A stretch of 64,000 nucleotides of DNA, from the NCBI RefSeq assembly GCF_003671495.1, contig NZ_RCHN01000015.1, positions 310,001-374,000 of the forward strand. The letters run 5' to 3'. Under the pieces are notes generated by a model. That model made no database searches, was not told the DNA's origin, and was given only the letters and a program-made list of their open reading frames with translations. Positions 16,227 to 24,629 of this stretch are shown piece by piece. The DNA is from Ketobacter sp. Lineage in GTDB: Bacteria > Pseudomonadota > Gammaproteobacteria > Pseudomonadales > Ketobacteraceae. Each line of letters begins with the position of its first letter. Position 1 is the stretch's first letter. Both the position numbers and the translations under genes were made by a program.

Positions 16227-17321
16227 ATGGAATATCTCGTAACCGGTGCCACCGGCTTCATTGGACGATTTGTAGTGGAAGAGCTGCTCAAGCAACCCGG
16301 CAGCGTAGTGCACGCCCTGGTACGCAAGGGCTCGGAAGACAAACTGGAACGGATTCGCCAATCCCTTGGTGCCGACCACCAGCAACTGCAGGCTCTGGTC
16401 GGCGACCTGACCCAACCCAACCTGGGCATTGCTGCCACCGACCTGGCGCAACTGAAGGGCCGCATCAGCCACCTTTATCACCTGGGTGCCATCTATGACC
16501 TGAGCGTCGATGCCGAAACCCAGAAGCAGGCCAATGTGGAAGGCACCCGCCACGCCCTGCAGGCGGCAGAGGCCCTCGCGGTGGAATGCTTCCAGCATGT
16601 CAGCTCCATTGCCGTGGCCGGCAGCTACGATGGTTTGTTCACTGAAGCCATGTTCGAAGAGGGCACCGGGTTCAACAACCCTTACTTCCTCACCAAGCAC
16701 CTGGCGGAGAAATGTGTGCGGGAGGAATCCAAAGTACCGTTTCGCATCTACCGCCCGTCGGTGGTGGTGGGCCACTCCAAAACCGGTGAAATGGATAAGA
16801 TCGACGGCCCCTATTTCATCATCCGCTTGATGGAAGAGATGGATCGCTGGCTGCCGGAGTGGTTGCCTCTGCCCGGGGTGGAGTGCGGCAAGCTCAACAT
16901 CGTGCCGGTGGATTTTGTGGCCCAGGCCATTGTGCACATTGCCCACCAGCCTGACCTTGAGGACCAGGTGTTCAACATCACCGACAACAAATACTACTCC
17001 GTGGCAGACCTGTTTGACATGATCTCCGGCGTGTCTGGCCTGCCCACCTTTCGCTGGAAGTTCTCCAACCGGTTAACGGACCGGACCACCCATTTCATCG
17101 TGCCCAAGCTGTCCCGTTTCTGGCCCATGCGCAAGATGATGGAGAGCATGGACATCGCCCCGGCTGCTCTGAACTACGTGGTGTATAACACCACCTTTGA
17201 TAACAGCAATGCCGCACGCGCGTTGCAGGGTTCCGAGATCAGCCCACCGGACCTGGAACAGTACCTGCCCCAGTTGTGGCAATACTGGAAACACAGCTTG
17301 TCCCCCCTGAACAATCCATAA
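16227..17321 (+). CDS. Extended SDR, N-terminal half of a split fatty acyl-CoA reductase
   Basis: A 364-residue extended short-chain dehydrogenase with GATGFIGRFVVEELL at the start (NAD(P) binding), HVSSIAVAG and the YFLTK active-site motif near residue 155. The segments FRIYRPSVVVGHS and LNIVPVDFVAQAI match the N-terminal domain of the Marinobacter fatty acyl-CoA reductase (Maqu_2507), and the end QLWQYWKHSLSP matches that protein's interdomain point. It would probably reduce fatty aldehyde to alcohol, while the next gene makes the aldehyde. Gap to the next gene is 43 bases. The similarity is recalled, not computed. Confidence 0.82.
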   Translation: MEYLVTGATGFIGRFVVEELLKQPGSVVHALVRKGSEDKLERIRQSLGADHQQLQALVGDLTQPNLGIAATDLAQLKGRISHLYHLGAIYDLSVDAETQKQANVEGTRHALQAAEALAVECFQHVSSIAVAGSYDGLFTEAMFEEGTGFNNPYFLTKHLAEKCVREESKVPFRIYRPSVVVGHSKTGEMDKIDGPYFIIRLMEEMDRWLPEWLPLPGVECGKLNIVPVDFVAQAIVHIAHQPDLEDQVFNITDNKYYSVADLFDMISGVSGLPTFRWKFSNRLTDRTTHFIVPKLSRFWPMRKMMESMDIAPAALNYVVYNTTFDNSNAARALQGSEISPPDLEQYLPQLWQYWKHSLSPLNNP

Positions 17322-17364
17322 CATTGGGACACCCCATAACCTTAATCGAGAAGAGTTCATCACA

Positions 17365-18336
17365 ATGCCCAATCCCAAAGCCGACAAAGTGTATTTTCGC
17401 AAACCCAAACTGAAACCTTACCTGGATCGCGCACGGGACCATTGGACATGGAATGCCAAAAGTGTCTTTAAACAAAAACAGGCCCTGCAACAACGGGTGC
17501 AGGGCAAAACCGTACTGCTGACCGGCGCCAGCTCCGGCATCGGTGCCCAGGTGGCTGAACAGGTGGCCGCCGCTGGTGCCAGCGTGCTGTTGGTGGCCCG
17601 CTCACGGGACAAGCTGGAAACCATTGCCGAGCAGATTCAAAAGCAAGGTGGCAACGCCTTTGTGTATACAGCGGACCTGTCTGACGGTGATGCAGTGGAT
17701 GCCCTGTGCCAAAAGGTGATCCAGGCGCACGGCGGCGTGGATATCCTGATCAACAATGCCGGCCGCTCCATTCGACGCTCCATCAAGTTCAGCTTCGACC
17801 GGTTCCACGACTACGAACGCACCATGCAGTTGAACTATTTTGGTTCCATCCGCATGGCCATGAATCTGCTGCCGGGTATGCTGGAGCGGGGCGATGGCCA
17901 CATCATCAATGTGTCCACCGTCGGTGTGCAGGCGAGTCCGGCCCGATTCTCGGCCTACCTGGGTTCAAAATGGGCTTTGGAGGGTTGGAGCTGGGTGGCG
18001 GCCAACGAGCTGGCCCACACCGGAGTGACCGTATCCACCATCAATTATCCGTTGGTGCGCACACCGATGATCGCACCCACCAAGATCTACGACTACACCC
18101 CGGCCATGTCGCCGGAAAAAGCCGTGAACTGGATGCTGGACATCATCATCACCCGCAACAAACGCAAGGTGGGCCCGCTGGGGCTGGGGGCGCTGGCCAT
18201 GTATTACATGCTGCCCAAGACATCGGAAACCATCGTCAATGCCAGCTATCAGGTGGTGTACGAGGCTCCCCCTGCCCCCAAGCCGACGCAAGTGACGTCG
18301 CCAACCCAACACTCGGCCAAGGAAAAGACAGCGTAA
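17365..18336 (+). CDS. Acr1-like fatty acyl-CoA reductase (SDR)
   Basis: A 323-residue SDR with TGASSGIG (near 52), NNAGRSIRR (near 131) and YLGSK (catalytic Tyr/Lys, near 198). The stretches FDRFHDYERTMQLNYFG and PLVRTPMIAPTKIY are shared with Acinetobacter Acr1 and with the C-terminal half of Marinobacter fatty acyl-CoA reductase, enzymes that reduce acyl-CoA to aldehyde with NADPH. An N-terminal extension of about 45 basic residues precedes the Rossmann fold. Together with the upstream gene it would form fatty alcohol for wax esters or lipid turnover. Confidence 0.85.
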   Translation: MPNPKADKVYFRKPKLKPYLDRARDHWTWNAKSVFKQKQALQQRVQGKTVLLTGASSGIGAQVAEQVAAAGASVLLVARSRDKLETIAEQIQKQGGNAFVYTADLSDGDAVDALCQKVIQAHGGVDILINNAGRSIRRSIKFSFDRFHDYERTMQLNYFGSIRMAMNLLPGMLERGDGHIINVSTVGVQASPARFSAYLGSKWALEGWSWVAANELAHTGVTVSTINYPLVRTPMIAPTKIYDYTPAMSPEKAVNWMLDIIITRNKRKVGPLGLGALAMYYMLPKTSETIVNASYQVVYEAPPAPKPTQVTSPTQHSAKEKTA

Positions 18337-18370
18337 GTTATCAGAGGCGTTGATGATCCGCGTCACCGAT

Positions 18371-18388
18371 GGGGCCGCAGCTGGCCCC
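18371..18388. terminator. GC-rich hairpin between convergent genes
   Basis: Stem GGGGCC / GGCCCC with a 6-base loop lies between the Acr1-like gene (+) and the PaiB-like gene (-), overlapping the end of neither. It has no T-run, so termination strength is doubtful. Confidence 0.35.
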
Positions 18389-18389
18389 G

Positions 18390-19010
18390 TCAGCTGCGTT
18401 TGATTTCCTTGCGCATCAGTGCGGCCAGCTCCTGCTGCTGGGTGTCCGGTTTGGCGGACAGCTTTTGCACCACTCCCACCCGATCCATCTTGCTGCGGTT
18501 CTGGCTGAGTTTGGCTTTGCCTTCCAGTTTGTGGATTTTGATGCGAAAGAACACCAGCGCCTTCATCATCACCGCCAGCACAGACGGCTCCAATTCGGCC
18601 AGCGTCCAACCTTCGCCGTAACGCTCTTCATTGTTCTCACTGAGCCGCTCCAGCACCCACAGGGATTCCGCCTCGGTTTTGATCAGCTCAGCTTTACCGC
18701 TGACCTGAACCGTCACAAAGTTCCAGGTGGGAACCCCATTGGGCTGGCTATACCAACGGGGCGAGACATAACCATGAGGGCCATCGAAACACACCACCAG
18801 ATCGTCAGCCATGATCGTGCTTTGCCAATGACCGTTATCCCGGGCCATGTGCCCCAACAACTCCCCTTTCTCCCGATCCAGCAGGAACGGATAGGAGTTC
18901 ACTTCCAGACGGCCGCGCTGACAGGTGGCAAGCTTGCCGAAGCTCCAATGTTCAATCCAGTCGAACAGCAATTCCTGATCCGTCACGGAAAACGACTTAG
19001 GCGTATACAT
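18390..19010 (-). CDS. PaiB-like FMN-binding protein
   Basis: A 206-residue member of the PaiB family (FMN-binding split barrel, often called negative transcriptional regulators). Typical motifs are MYTPKSF at the start, GHMARDNGHW, GYVSPRWY and VPTWNFVTVQ, plus KLSQNRS near the C-terminus. The start at 19010 is chosen because AAAGGA lies 7 bases upstream; an ATG five codons earlier is possible. The function in cells is unclear; FMN-dependent chemistry or stress regulation has been suggested for relatives. Confidence 0.85.
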   Translation of the reverse strand: MYTPKSFSVTDQELLFDWIEHWSFGKLATCQRGRLEVNSYPFLLDREKGELLGHMARDNGHWQSTIMADDLVVCFDGPHGYVSPRWYSQPNGVPTWNFVTVQVSGKAELIKTEAESLWVLERLSENNEERYGEGWTLAELEPSVLAVMMKALVFFRIKIHKLEGKAKLSQNRSKMDRVGVVQKLSAKPDTQQQELAALMRKEIKRS

Positions 19011-19116
19011 CTTTGTTCCTTTCATGAGCGCCGGGAAGGACGCATAGAATCGCCGGGCTCATCAGTGCCAGTGACAACCCGCCGTAAGAATAGTCTGGAA
19101 TCCAGTCAATCGCCAT

Positions 19117-19257
19117 CACCCCTGGGCCGGGAACTCAAAGGCCCCCGATCTCGCAGACGTCGTTGCCCAGCCACAACGCCAGATCACAGGTGGTACAGCC
19201 ACCCAGGGCAACGCTGGTAGCCAGCAGAAGCAGAACCATCCATTTTTTGTTATTCAT
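19117..19257 (-). CDS. Small lipoprotein
   Basis: A 46-residue reading frame with a textbook lipoprotein signal: MNNKKW, a hydrophobic run MVLLLLATSVA, then the lipobox LGGC, so Cys21 would be lipidated. The mature part is only 26 residues and holds two further cysteines (24 and 36). AGGAAA lies about 12 bases upstream. It precedes the PaiB-like gene on the same strand. It may be intact or the remnant of a longer lipoprotein. Confidence 0.55.
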
Positions 19258-19345
19258 ATGCTGAGGTTTCCTATACACCATTGACCAAGTAGACCGCGTA
19301 CTTTGGCCATACTACTACTGTGCCTGCCTCTCTACCACCAGGGCA

Positions 19346-19375
19346 CAAAAAAGCCCGCTGCAGGAGCGGGCTTTT
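19346..19375 (-). terminator. Terminator after the 3-hydroxyacyl-CoA dehydrogenase gene
   Basis: Stem AAGCCCGCT / AGCGGGCTT with a 5-base loop, followed on the minus strand by a T-run (AAAAAA on the plus strand at 19347-19352). It lies 26 bases after the stop codon. Confidence 0.88.
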
Positions 19376-19400
19376 CGGCTATCAAACCTTGTGGGTTCGA

Positions 19401-20171
19401 TCAGCGGGGCGCCATACGGATTGAGCCGTCCAGACGCACAACTTCGCCATTGAAGAAACCGTTCTCCACCATCTGGCAGGCCAGCTGGCCGTACTCCGGG
19501 GGATTACCCAGGCGTTTCGGGAACTGGGTCATTTCGATCAATGGCAGCTTCACCGCATCGGGTGCAGCGTTCATCAATGGGGTATTGAAGATACCGGGAG
19601 CGATCACGTTGACACGGATGCCATAGGTGGACAGGTCACGGGCGATCGGCAGAGTCATGCCCACAACACCACCTTTGGAAGCGGAATAGGCAACCTGGCC
19701 CACCTGGCCGTCAAATGCCGCCACAGACGCGGTGTTGATGATCACGCCACGCTCGCCGTCTTCGGTAACCGGATCGTTCTTGGCCATGGCTTCCGCGGCC
19801 AGACGGGTCACGTTGAAGGTACCCACCAGGTTGACGGCGATGACTTTCTGGAAAATCTCCAGGGAGTGAGGGCCTTTGCTGCCGTAGGTCTTCATGGCGG
19901 AACCGATACCGGCACAGTTCACAGCCACATGCAGGGCACCGAACGCTGCCAGCACGTTGGCGATGGCCCCTTTAACAGACGCTTCGTCTGCCACGTTCAC
20001 GCTCTCATACCGGCAGTTGTCGCCCAGCTCAGCAGCCACGGCATTGCCCATCTCTTCATTCAGGTCGAAAATCACAACCTTGGCACCTTTGGCCAGGAAG
20101 GCTTCGGTGGTGGCACGTCCCAGACCGGAAGCACCGCCGGTTACCACGGCAACCTTATCTTTCAGATCCAT
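19401..20171 (-). CDS. 3-hydroxyacyl-CoA dehydrogenase type 2 (SDR)
   Basis: A 256-residue SDR with TGGASGLG (12-19), NCAG near 87 and YSASK near 169. The pattern [24 protein letters not shown]-like loop and [14 protein letters not shown] are typical of the HSD10/type II 3-hydroxyacyl-CoA dehydrogenase group, which oxidises 3-hydroxyacyl-CoA with NAD+ in beta-oxidation, including short branched chains. It ends with its own terminator. The divergent gene (20416) is a quinone reductase-like enzyme, and beta-oxidation genes follow. Confidence 0.88.
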   Translation of the reverse strand: MDLKDKVAVVTGGASGLGRATTEAFLAKGAKVVIFDLNEEMGNAVAAELGDNCRYESVNVADEASVKGAIANVLAAFGALHVAVNCAGIGSAMKTYGSKGPHSLEIFQKVIAVNLVGTFNVTRLAAEAMAKNDPVTEDGERGVIINTASVAAFDGQVGQVAYSASKGGVVGMTLPIARDLSTYGIRVNVIAPGIFNTPLMNAAPDAVKLPLIEMTQFPKRLGNPPEYGQLACQMVENGFFNGEVVRLDGSIRMAPR

Positions 20172-20196
20172 GTTCAGTCCTCTTTAAGTAAGTGAC

Positions 20197-20211
20197 TTAT
20201 CGTTGCGATAA
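20197..20211. promoter_or_regulatory. 15-base palindrome upstream of the dehydrogenase gene
   Basis: TTATCG-TTG-CGATAA is a perfect inverted repeat 26 bases upstream of the SDR start at 20171, in the divergent gap with the quinone reductase gene. Operator-like in size and place; the regulator is unknown. Confidence 0.4.
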
Positions 20212-20415
20212 AGGGGTATGACTATGGGGTCGAGAGTATACACAGGGCAATATCAACACGCTACTGGCCAAAACTGACAGTTAATTAGCCTTTTCAGTCA
20301 GTGATGGCACTACTCATTGACTTCAAAATTAAGGACTGCGTACCCTTCCCTGCCATGCCCAGGAAACAGCCTGTCCATAACCCATAAAGAACCAACCAAA
20401 ATAGGGAAACGACTC

Positions 20416-21393
20416 ATGAAAGCGGTACTGTGCAAAGAATACGGACCAGCGGAAAAGCTGGTGGTGGAAGAGGTCCCCGCCCCCACTGTGGACGCCCACA
20501 GTGTCTTGATCGAAGTTAAGGCGGCAGGCATCAATTTTCCCGATACCCTGATCATTGAAAACAAATACCAGTTCAAGCCGCCGCTGCCGTTTATCCCCGG
20601 CACCGAAGTGGCGGGCCTGGTGAAGGCCGTGGGGGACAAGGTGGCCCACGTCAAGCCCGGTGACAAGGTCATGGGCTTCGCGTTTGTGGGCGGCTACGCC
20701 GAACAGATGCTGGTCCCCGGCGCCAGTTGCTTTCCCATGCCGGACACCTTCAGCTTTGAAGAGGCTGCCGCCTTCACCATGATCTATGGCACCTCTTATT
20801 ATGCGCTGAAGCAGCGGGGCCAGTTACAGGCGGGAGAAACCCTGTTGGTGCTGGGAGCGTCCGGCGGCGTCGGCATGGCGGCCGTGGAATTGGGCAAACT
20901 GATGGGGGCCACCGTCATTGCCGCCGGTGGCAACCTTGACAAGCTGGCGGTGTGTAAAGCCCACGGCGCCGATCACATCGTCAATTATAACGACGAGGAC
21001 TGGAAGGATCAGGTGAAACAATTGACCGGCGGCAACGGTGCTGACGTCATCTATGATGCGGTAGGCGGGGAATACACCAAAACCGCCCTGCGCTGCATCA
21101 ACTGGGGTGGCCGCCTGCTGATCGTCGGTTTCGCCAGCGGTGACATCCCGCAACTGGCCGCCAACCTGACCCTGCTCAAGAGCAGCTCCGTGGTGGGGGT
21201 ATTCTGGGGCGCATCGCTGACCAAGGAAGCCGACGCCAACCAGGAGAACTTCCGGGAGCTGTTCAAGTGGTCCATGGAGGGTAAAATCAAGCCTCATGTG
21301 TGCGCCACTTTCCCGCTGGAACAGGTGGCCGATGCCATGAATCTCATACTGCAACGGAAGGCGGTTGGTAAAGTCGTGCTGACAACGGATTGA
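20416..21393 (+). CDS. NADPH:quinone reductase family protein (MDR superfamily)
   Basis: A 325-residue zinc-free medium-chain dehydrogenase. The GroES-like N-terminal domain ends near residue 120 and the Rossmann loop LGASGGVGMAAVELGK lies near 147. No structural or catalytic zinc cysteines are present, as in the quinone oxidoreductase/enoyl reductase group. The start at 20416 opens MKAVLCKEYG, the usual form for the family. It is followed closely by a thioesterase and an enoyl-CoA hydratase, so it may reduce an enoyl-CoA or quinone-like product of lipid oxidation. Cytoplasmic. Confidence 0.85.
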   Translation: MKAVLCKEYGPAEKLVVEEVPAPTVDAHSVLIEVKAAGINFPDTLIIENKYQFKPPLPFIPGTEVAGLVKAVGDKVAHVKPGDKVMGFAFVGGYAEQMLVPGASCFPMPDTFSFEEAAAFTMIYGTSYYALKQRGQLQAGETLLVLGASGGVGMAAVELGKLMGATVIAAGGNLDKLAVCKAHGADHIVNYNDEDWKDQVKQLTGGNGADVIYDAVGGEYTKTALRCINWGGRLLIVGFASGDIPQLAANLTLLKSSSVVGVFWGASLTKEADANQENFRELFKWSMEGKIKPHVCATFPLEQVADAMNLILQRKAVGKVVLTTD

Positions 21394-21439
21394 TTCGAAG
21401 TCTGCACTGAACCCAAACCCAACGAATGTAGGTAGTATC

Positions 21440-22060
21440 ATGTGGTTTATATTCCGGTTTATCGTTGCACTGTATATTCAGAAGATTAAGCCGTCCCGGC
21501 ATCTGTTGGACTGGGTATTCGTACCCTATCGCTGCATGCCCTGGGATCTGGATGCCAACATTCACATGAACAACGTGAAATACCTGAAATACCTGGAACG
21601 GGGCCGGGTGGAACACATGATCCACACCCCCTGGCTGACGGAAATGACCAGCCGGGGCTTTAAAGCCCTGATCGCCAACACCGAGATCAGCTACGTGAAG
21701 GAGATCAAGCCGTTTCAGCGTTTCAAGGCGGAAACCCGCATCAGCAGCTGGGATGAAAAATACATCTACATGGAGCAGCTGTTCACCTACCGCAAGACCG
21801 TGTTTACCGCCGCCGTCATCCGCATGGCCATGGTAAGCACCAAAACCGGCCAACGGATCTCGCCCCTGCAGGCCTTTGCCGAGATTCTGCCGGGTGTCAC
21901 GCCGCCACAGCTGCCCGGCAGCGCCCAGCATTTAAACCTGCTGGTACAGGCACAACGGGCTGAGACCCAGGCTATTGCTGCCTCCCATGCAGACGTGGAT
22001 GATAACCCCAACCAAAACGACAAAAGCGTAAAAGAGAAGACTCAGGAACCCAGCTTATGA
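21440..22060 (+). CDS. THEM6-like hotdog thioesterase
   Basis: A 206-residue single-hotdog protein with the signature DLDANIHMNNVKYLKYLERGR near residue 37 (N-terminal catalytic Asp region) and YVKEIKPFQRFKAET. A hydrophobic stretch at residues 1-14 may attach it to the membrane. The last 35 residues are polar and probably disordered. The stop codon overlaps the next start (ATGA, 4 bases), so it is translationally coupled to the hydratase. Likely releases fatty acids from CoA; the chain length is not evident. Confidence 0.82.
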   Translation: MWFIFRFIVALYIQKIKPSRHLLDWVFVPYRCMPWDLDANIHMNNVKYLKYLERGRVEHMIHTPWLTEMTSRGFKALIANTEISYVKEIKPFQRFKAETRISSWDEKYIYMEQLFTYRKTVFTAAVIRMAMVSTKTGQRISPLQAFAEILPGVTPPQLPGSAQHLNLLVQAQRAETQAIAASHADVDDNPNQNDKSVKEKTQEPSL

Positions 22061-22827
22061 CCGATCAAGTAATCACCGAGATCCAGGACAACATCATTAT
22101 CATTCGCCTGAACCGGGCCGACAAAAAAAACGCCCTCACCGGGGCGATGTACACCGGGATTTCCGACGCACTGGATCAACTTGAACAAGACGCCAACCTG
22201 CGGGTGGGAGTGATCACCGGCACCCAGGATTGCTTTACCGCCGGCAACGACCTGGTGGACTTTCTCAACAGCTCGGGCATCGGCGGCGAATCCCCGGTGG
22301 GCCGTTTTTTGCGCACCATCCCCCATCTCAGCAAGCCCCTGGTGGCAGCGGTGAACGGTCCGGCAGTGGGCGTGGGCACCACCATGCTGATGCATTGCGA
22401 TCTGGTATACGCGGCCCCGGGCGCCAAATTCCAGATGCCGTTTGCCAGTTTGGGGCTGTGCCCGGAGGCGGGCTCCAGCCTGCTGTTCCCACAATTGGTC
22501 GGCTACCGTAAAGCCGCTGAGTTGCTGATGCTGTGCAAACTGTTCACCCCGGATGAAGCTGTAGCCCTGGGCATCGTCAACGAGATCCTGCCAGCGGAAG
22601 AATATCAGGCCTATGCCCTGGCCAAAGCGGCGGAGCTGGCCAAGTTACCGCCCCGCTCCATTCGCGTCACCAAACAGCTGTTGCGCCAAGGCAATGAAGC
22701 GCAACTGAAGGCCATCATGAAGCTGGAAGAGAATTACTTCACGGAAATGCTGGCCGGCGCAGAAGCCAAGGAAGCCTTCAGTGCTTTCCTGGAAAAGCGC
22801 AAGCCGGACTTTTCCCAATTCAGCTAA
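22057..22827 (+). CDS. Enoyl-CoA hydratase/isomerase family protein
   Basis: A 256-residue crotonase. The oxyanion-hole segments are FTAGNDLVDF (near 61) and VNGPAVGVGTTMLMHCDLVYAA (near 98). The catalytic position around residue 130 reads LGLCPEAGSS, with Glu retained as in the isomerase-like members. Probably acts on unsaturated acyl-CoA in beta-oxidation. Last gene of a small operon ending in a terminator. Confidence 0.9.
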   Translation: MTDQVITEIQDNIIIIRLNRADKKNALTGAMYTGISDALDQLEQDANLRVGVITGTQDCFTAGNDLVDFLNSSGIGGESPVGRFLRTIPHLSKPLVAAVNGPAVGVGTTMLMHCDLVYAAPGAKFQMPFASLGLCPEAGSSLLFPQLVGYRKAAELLMLCKLFTPDEAVALGIVNEILPAEEYQAYALAKAAELAKLPPRSIRVTKQLLRQGNEAQLKAIMKLEENYFTEMLAGAEAKEAFSAFLEKRKPDFSQFS

Positions 22828-22867
22828 CGTTGCAATGGGATCACCGCAGACCCACTGCACAAAAAAA

Positions 22868-22895
22868 AGGGCCCGGCGCGACAGCACCGGGCCCT
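22868..22895. terminator. Bidirectional terminator
   Basis: Stem AGGGCCCGG / CCGGGCCCT with a 10-base loop between the hydratase (+) and yceI (-). Nine A on the left favour the minus strand; the plus-strand tail (GCTTTGTT) is only partly T-rich. Confidence 0.78.
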
Positions 22896-22929
22896 GCTTT
22901 GTTATACGGATCAGGTTATGGGGATCGAT

Positions 22930-23520
22930 TTACTGCTTGATGCCTTCCACCGAGATGTAAATGTTCACCACCTCTGACGCCGGCCCCAGGTTGTAATCAA
23001 TTCCGAAATCTTTCAGCTTAAGCTGGGTGGTGGCCTCAAAGCCCTGTCGATAGCCACCCCAGGGGTCTTTACCGCCGCCAATGTAGGTGGCATCCAGAGT
23101 GATGGGTTTGGTAATGCCCTTGAGGGTGAAATCGCCAGTGATCTTAGCGGTATTGTCCCCGGTTTTTTCAATCTTGGTACTGACGAAACCGGCCTTGGGG
23201 AATTTCGCCACATCAAAAAAGTCTTTGCCCCGAAGGTGCTTGTCCCGTTCGGCGTGATTGGAATCCACACTGGCCACATCAATATCCACTTTAACACTGG
23301 ATTTTTCCACGTTGGCCTCGTCCAGCACAAACTCGCCTTCGAACGTATTGAAGCGACCCAGCAACCAGCTGAACCCCAGGTGTTGAATCTTGAATTGGAT
23401 AAAGGCATGACTGCCTTTGGTATCCATTTTGTAGGTGTCTGCCGCCTGCACCAGCCCGGACGTGAGCAGTGCAGCGCCGATCACCGCCATACTGAAGGCG
23501 TAGCCCATTTTCGTTTTCAT
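22930..23520 (-). CDS. YceI family periplasmic lipid-binding protein
   Basis: A 196-residue precursor with a clear Sec signal (MKTKMGYAFSMAVIGAALLTSGLVQAA, in two parts; cleavage after about residue 26). The mature YceI lipocalin-like barrel contains SHAFIQFKIQHLGFSWLLG and ends with KDFGIDYNLG. Relatives bind polyisoprenoids or fatty amides in the periplasm. It follows a cytochrome b561 gene by 17 bases, the usual partner, so the two are cotranscribed. The start at 23520 places the signal peptide at the N-terminus; the frame runs further upstream into the cytochrome gene. Confidence 0.92.
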   Translation of the reverse strand: MKTKMGYAFSMAVIGAALLTSGLVQAADTYKMDTKGSHAFIQFKIQHLGFSWLLGRFNTFEGEFVLDEANVEKSSVKVDIDVASVDSNHAERDKHLRGKDFFDVAKFPKAGFVSTKIEKTGDNTAKITGDFTLKGITKPITLDATYIGGGKDPWGGYRQGFEATTQLKLKDFGIDYNLGPASEVVNIYISVEGIKQ

Positions 23521-23537
23521 AGTGTGCTCCTTATTGG

Positions 23538-24086
23538 TCATTGACCTTTGATGGTTAACATTCGGATAAGAGTTCGATCGCGATCGACAAAATGGTGTTT
23601 CAGGGCAGCTGCGGCATGAACGACTGCCAACCCGATCAGCCCCCAGGCGCCCCACAAGTGCCAACGCCCCACCATGTCAGTCTGATTCGGGGCAAGCTCC
23701 AGCAGCGCAGGCAGCAGACTAAGCTCAAACACCATGAGCGGCTTGCCTTCAGCCGTCACGATAAAATAGCCGGTGACGGGCAGCAGGATCAGCAAGGCCA
23801 GCATCGTTGCGTGCACCAGGCGCGCCGCCGCCCCCTGCCACCGTTTTTCTGCCAATGGCGCCGGAGGCCCACTGAGAACGCGCCACACCAGCCTGAACAG
23901 GGACAGCAACGCCAGCACCACCCCCAGGGATTTGTGCCACTCAGGCAACTCGTGATAGAGGGGATCGTAATAGGACAAGCCCACCATATACAGCCCCACA
24001 CCAAACAAGAGGATGGTCAACAGAGCAGACAGCCAGTGCAGCAACACACTGACCAGCCCGTATCCCGATTCACTGTTTGCTAACAC
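23538..24086 (-). CDS. Cytochrome b561
   Basis: A 182-residue inner-membrane protein with four helices and heme-ligand histidines at LHWLSAL, EWHKSLG, LVHATML and VVHAAAALKHHF. It transfers electrons from quinol to acceptors such as superoxide or peroxide. It is linked to yceI downstream in an operon. The 267 bases upstream, shared with a divergent small gene, are AT-rich and probably hold both promoters. Confidence 0.93.
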   Translation of the reverse strand: MLANSESGYGLVSVLLHWLSALLTILLFGVGLYMVGLSYYDPLYHELPEWHKSLGVVLALLSLFRLVWRVLSGPPAPLAEKRWQGAAARLVHATMLALLILLPVTGYFIVTAEGKPLMVFELSLLPALLELAPNQTDMVGRWHLWGAWGLIGLAVVHAAAALKHHFVDRDRTLIRMLTIKGQ

Positions 24087-24353
24087 CCTTGCCCGCCCCT
24101 TTAATCAACCGCCTTAGGGGGTTGGACAGCCCTAAATGCGAATGGTTCTATTTACGTGAGATAGGATTTTAACCCAAGAAGATCAACCATTTAGTTACGC
24201 AACCTCACTGCAACAAAATTGAATTGGTATTTTGTCACAATGACTTTGATTTTAATTCGGTAGAAAACATTTCCTCAGAATGGAGAATGAAGAGCGTTGA
24301 ATACATCTGACGTGAGCATACCCAACGTGAGCCTACCTCAAAGGGAACGCACC

Positions 24354-24584
24354 ATGAACATTCGCTCCATAAGCGCAAGCTGGGTCATCGCCCTGTGTCT
24401 GTTGGGCATTTTCAGTATGCTGAAACAGCCTGCTGTAAGCGATGGCGATGAGGAAGCCGTCATCCGGATGCAGGAAGAGCAGACTGCCGAGCCGCAAGAG
24501 CACATCAGCGAGCTGGACGCCGCCAGCAGGCCCGTTGAAGACCGGGACCAACCGGTAATGGGATACCTGTTCACGCAACTGTAG
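24354..24584 (+). CDS. Small membrane-anchored or secreted protein
   Basis: A 76-residue product starting after AAGGGA with good spacing. Residues 8-22 are hydrophobic (WVIALCLLGIFSML), followed by an acidic, glutamate-rich segment of about 50 residues. It looks like a signal anchor with a short periplasmic tail. I do not recognise the family. The gene stands alone between the divergent cytochrome gene and a convergent reductase. Confidence 0.55.
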   Translation: MNIRSISASWVIALCLLGIFSMLKQPAVSDGDEEAVIRMQEEQTAEPQEHISELDAASRPVEDRDQPVMGYLFTQL

Positions 24585-24629
24585 CCGCTATAAAAGTCCC
24601 GCACCCCAGACCCGCCTCACCCGTTACGT

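Noticed and set aside
19022-19117. Second tiny gene (31 residues) coupled to the small lipoprotein
   Set aside because: Begins in a TGATG overlap but has no domain, no hydrophobic pattern and no ribosome site of its own.
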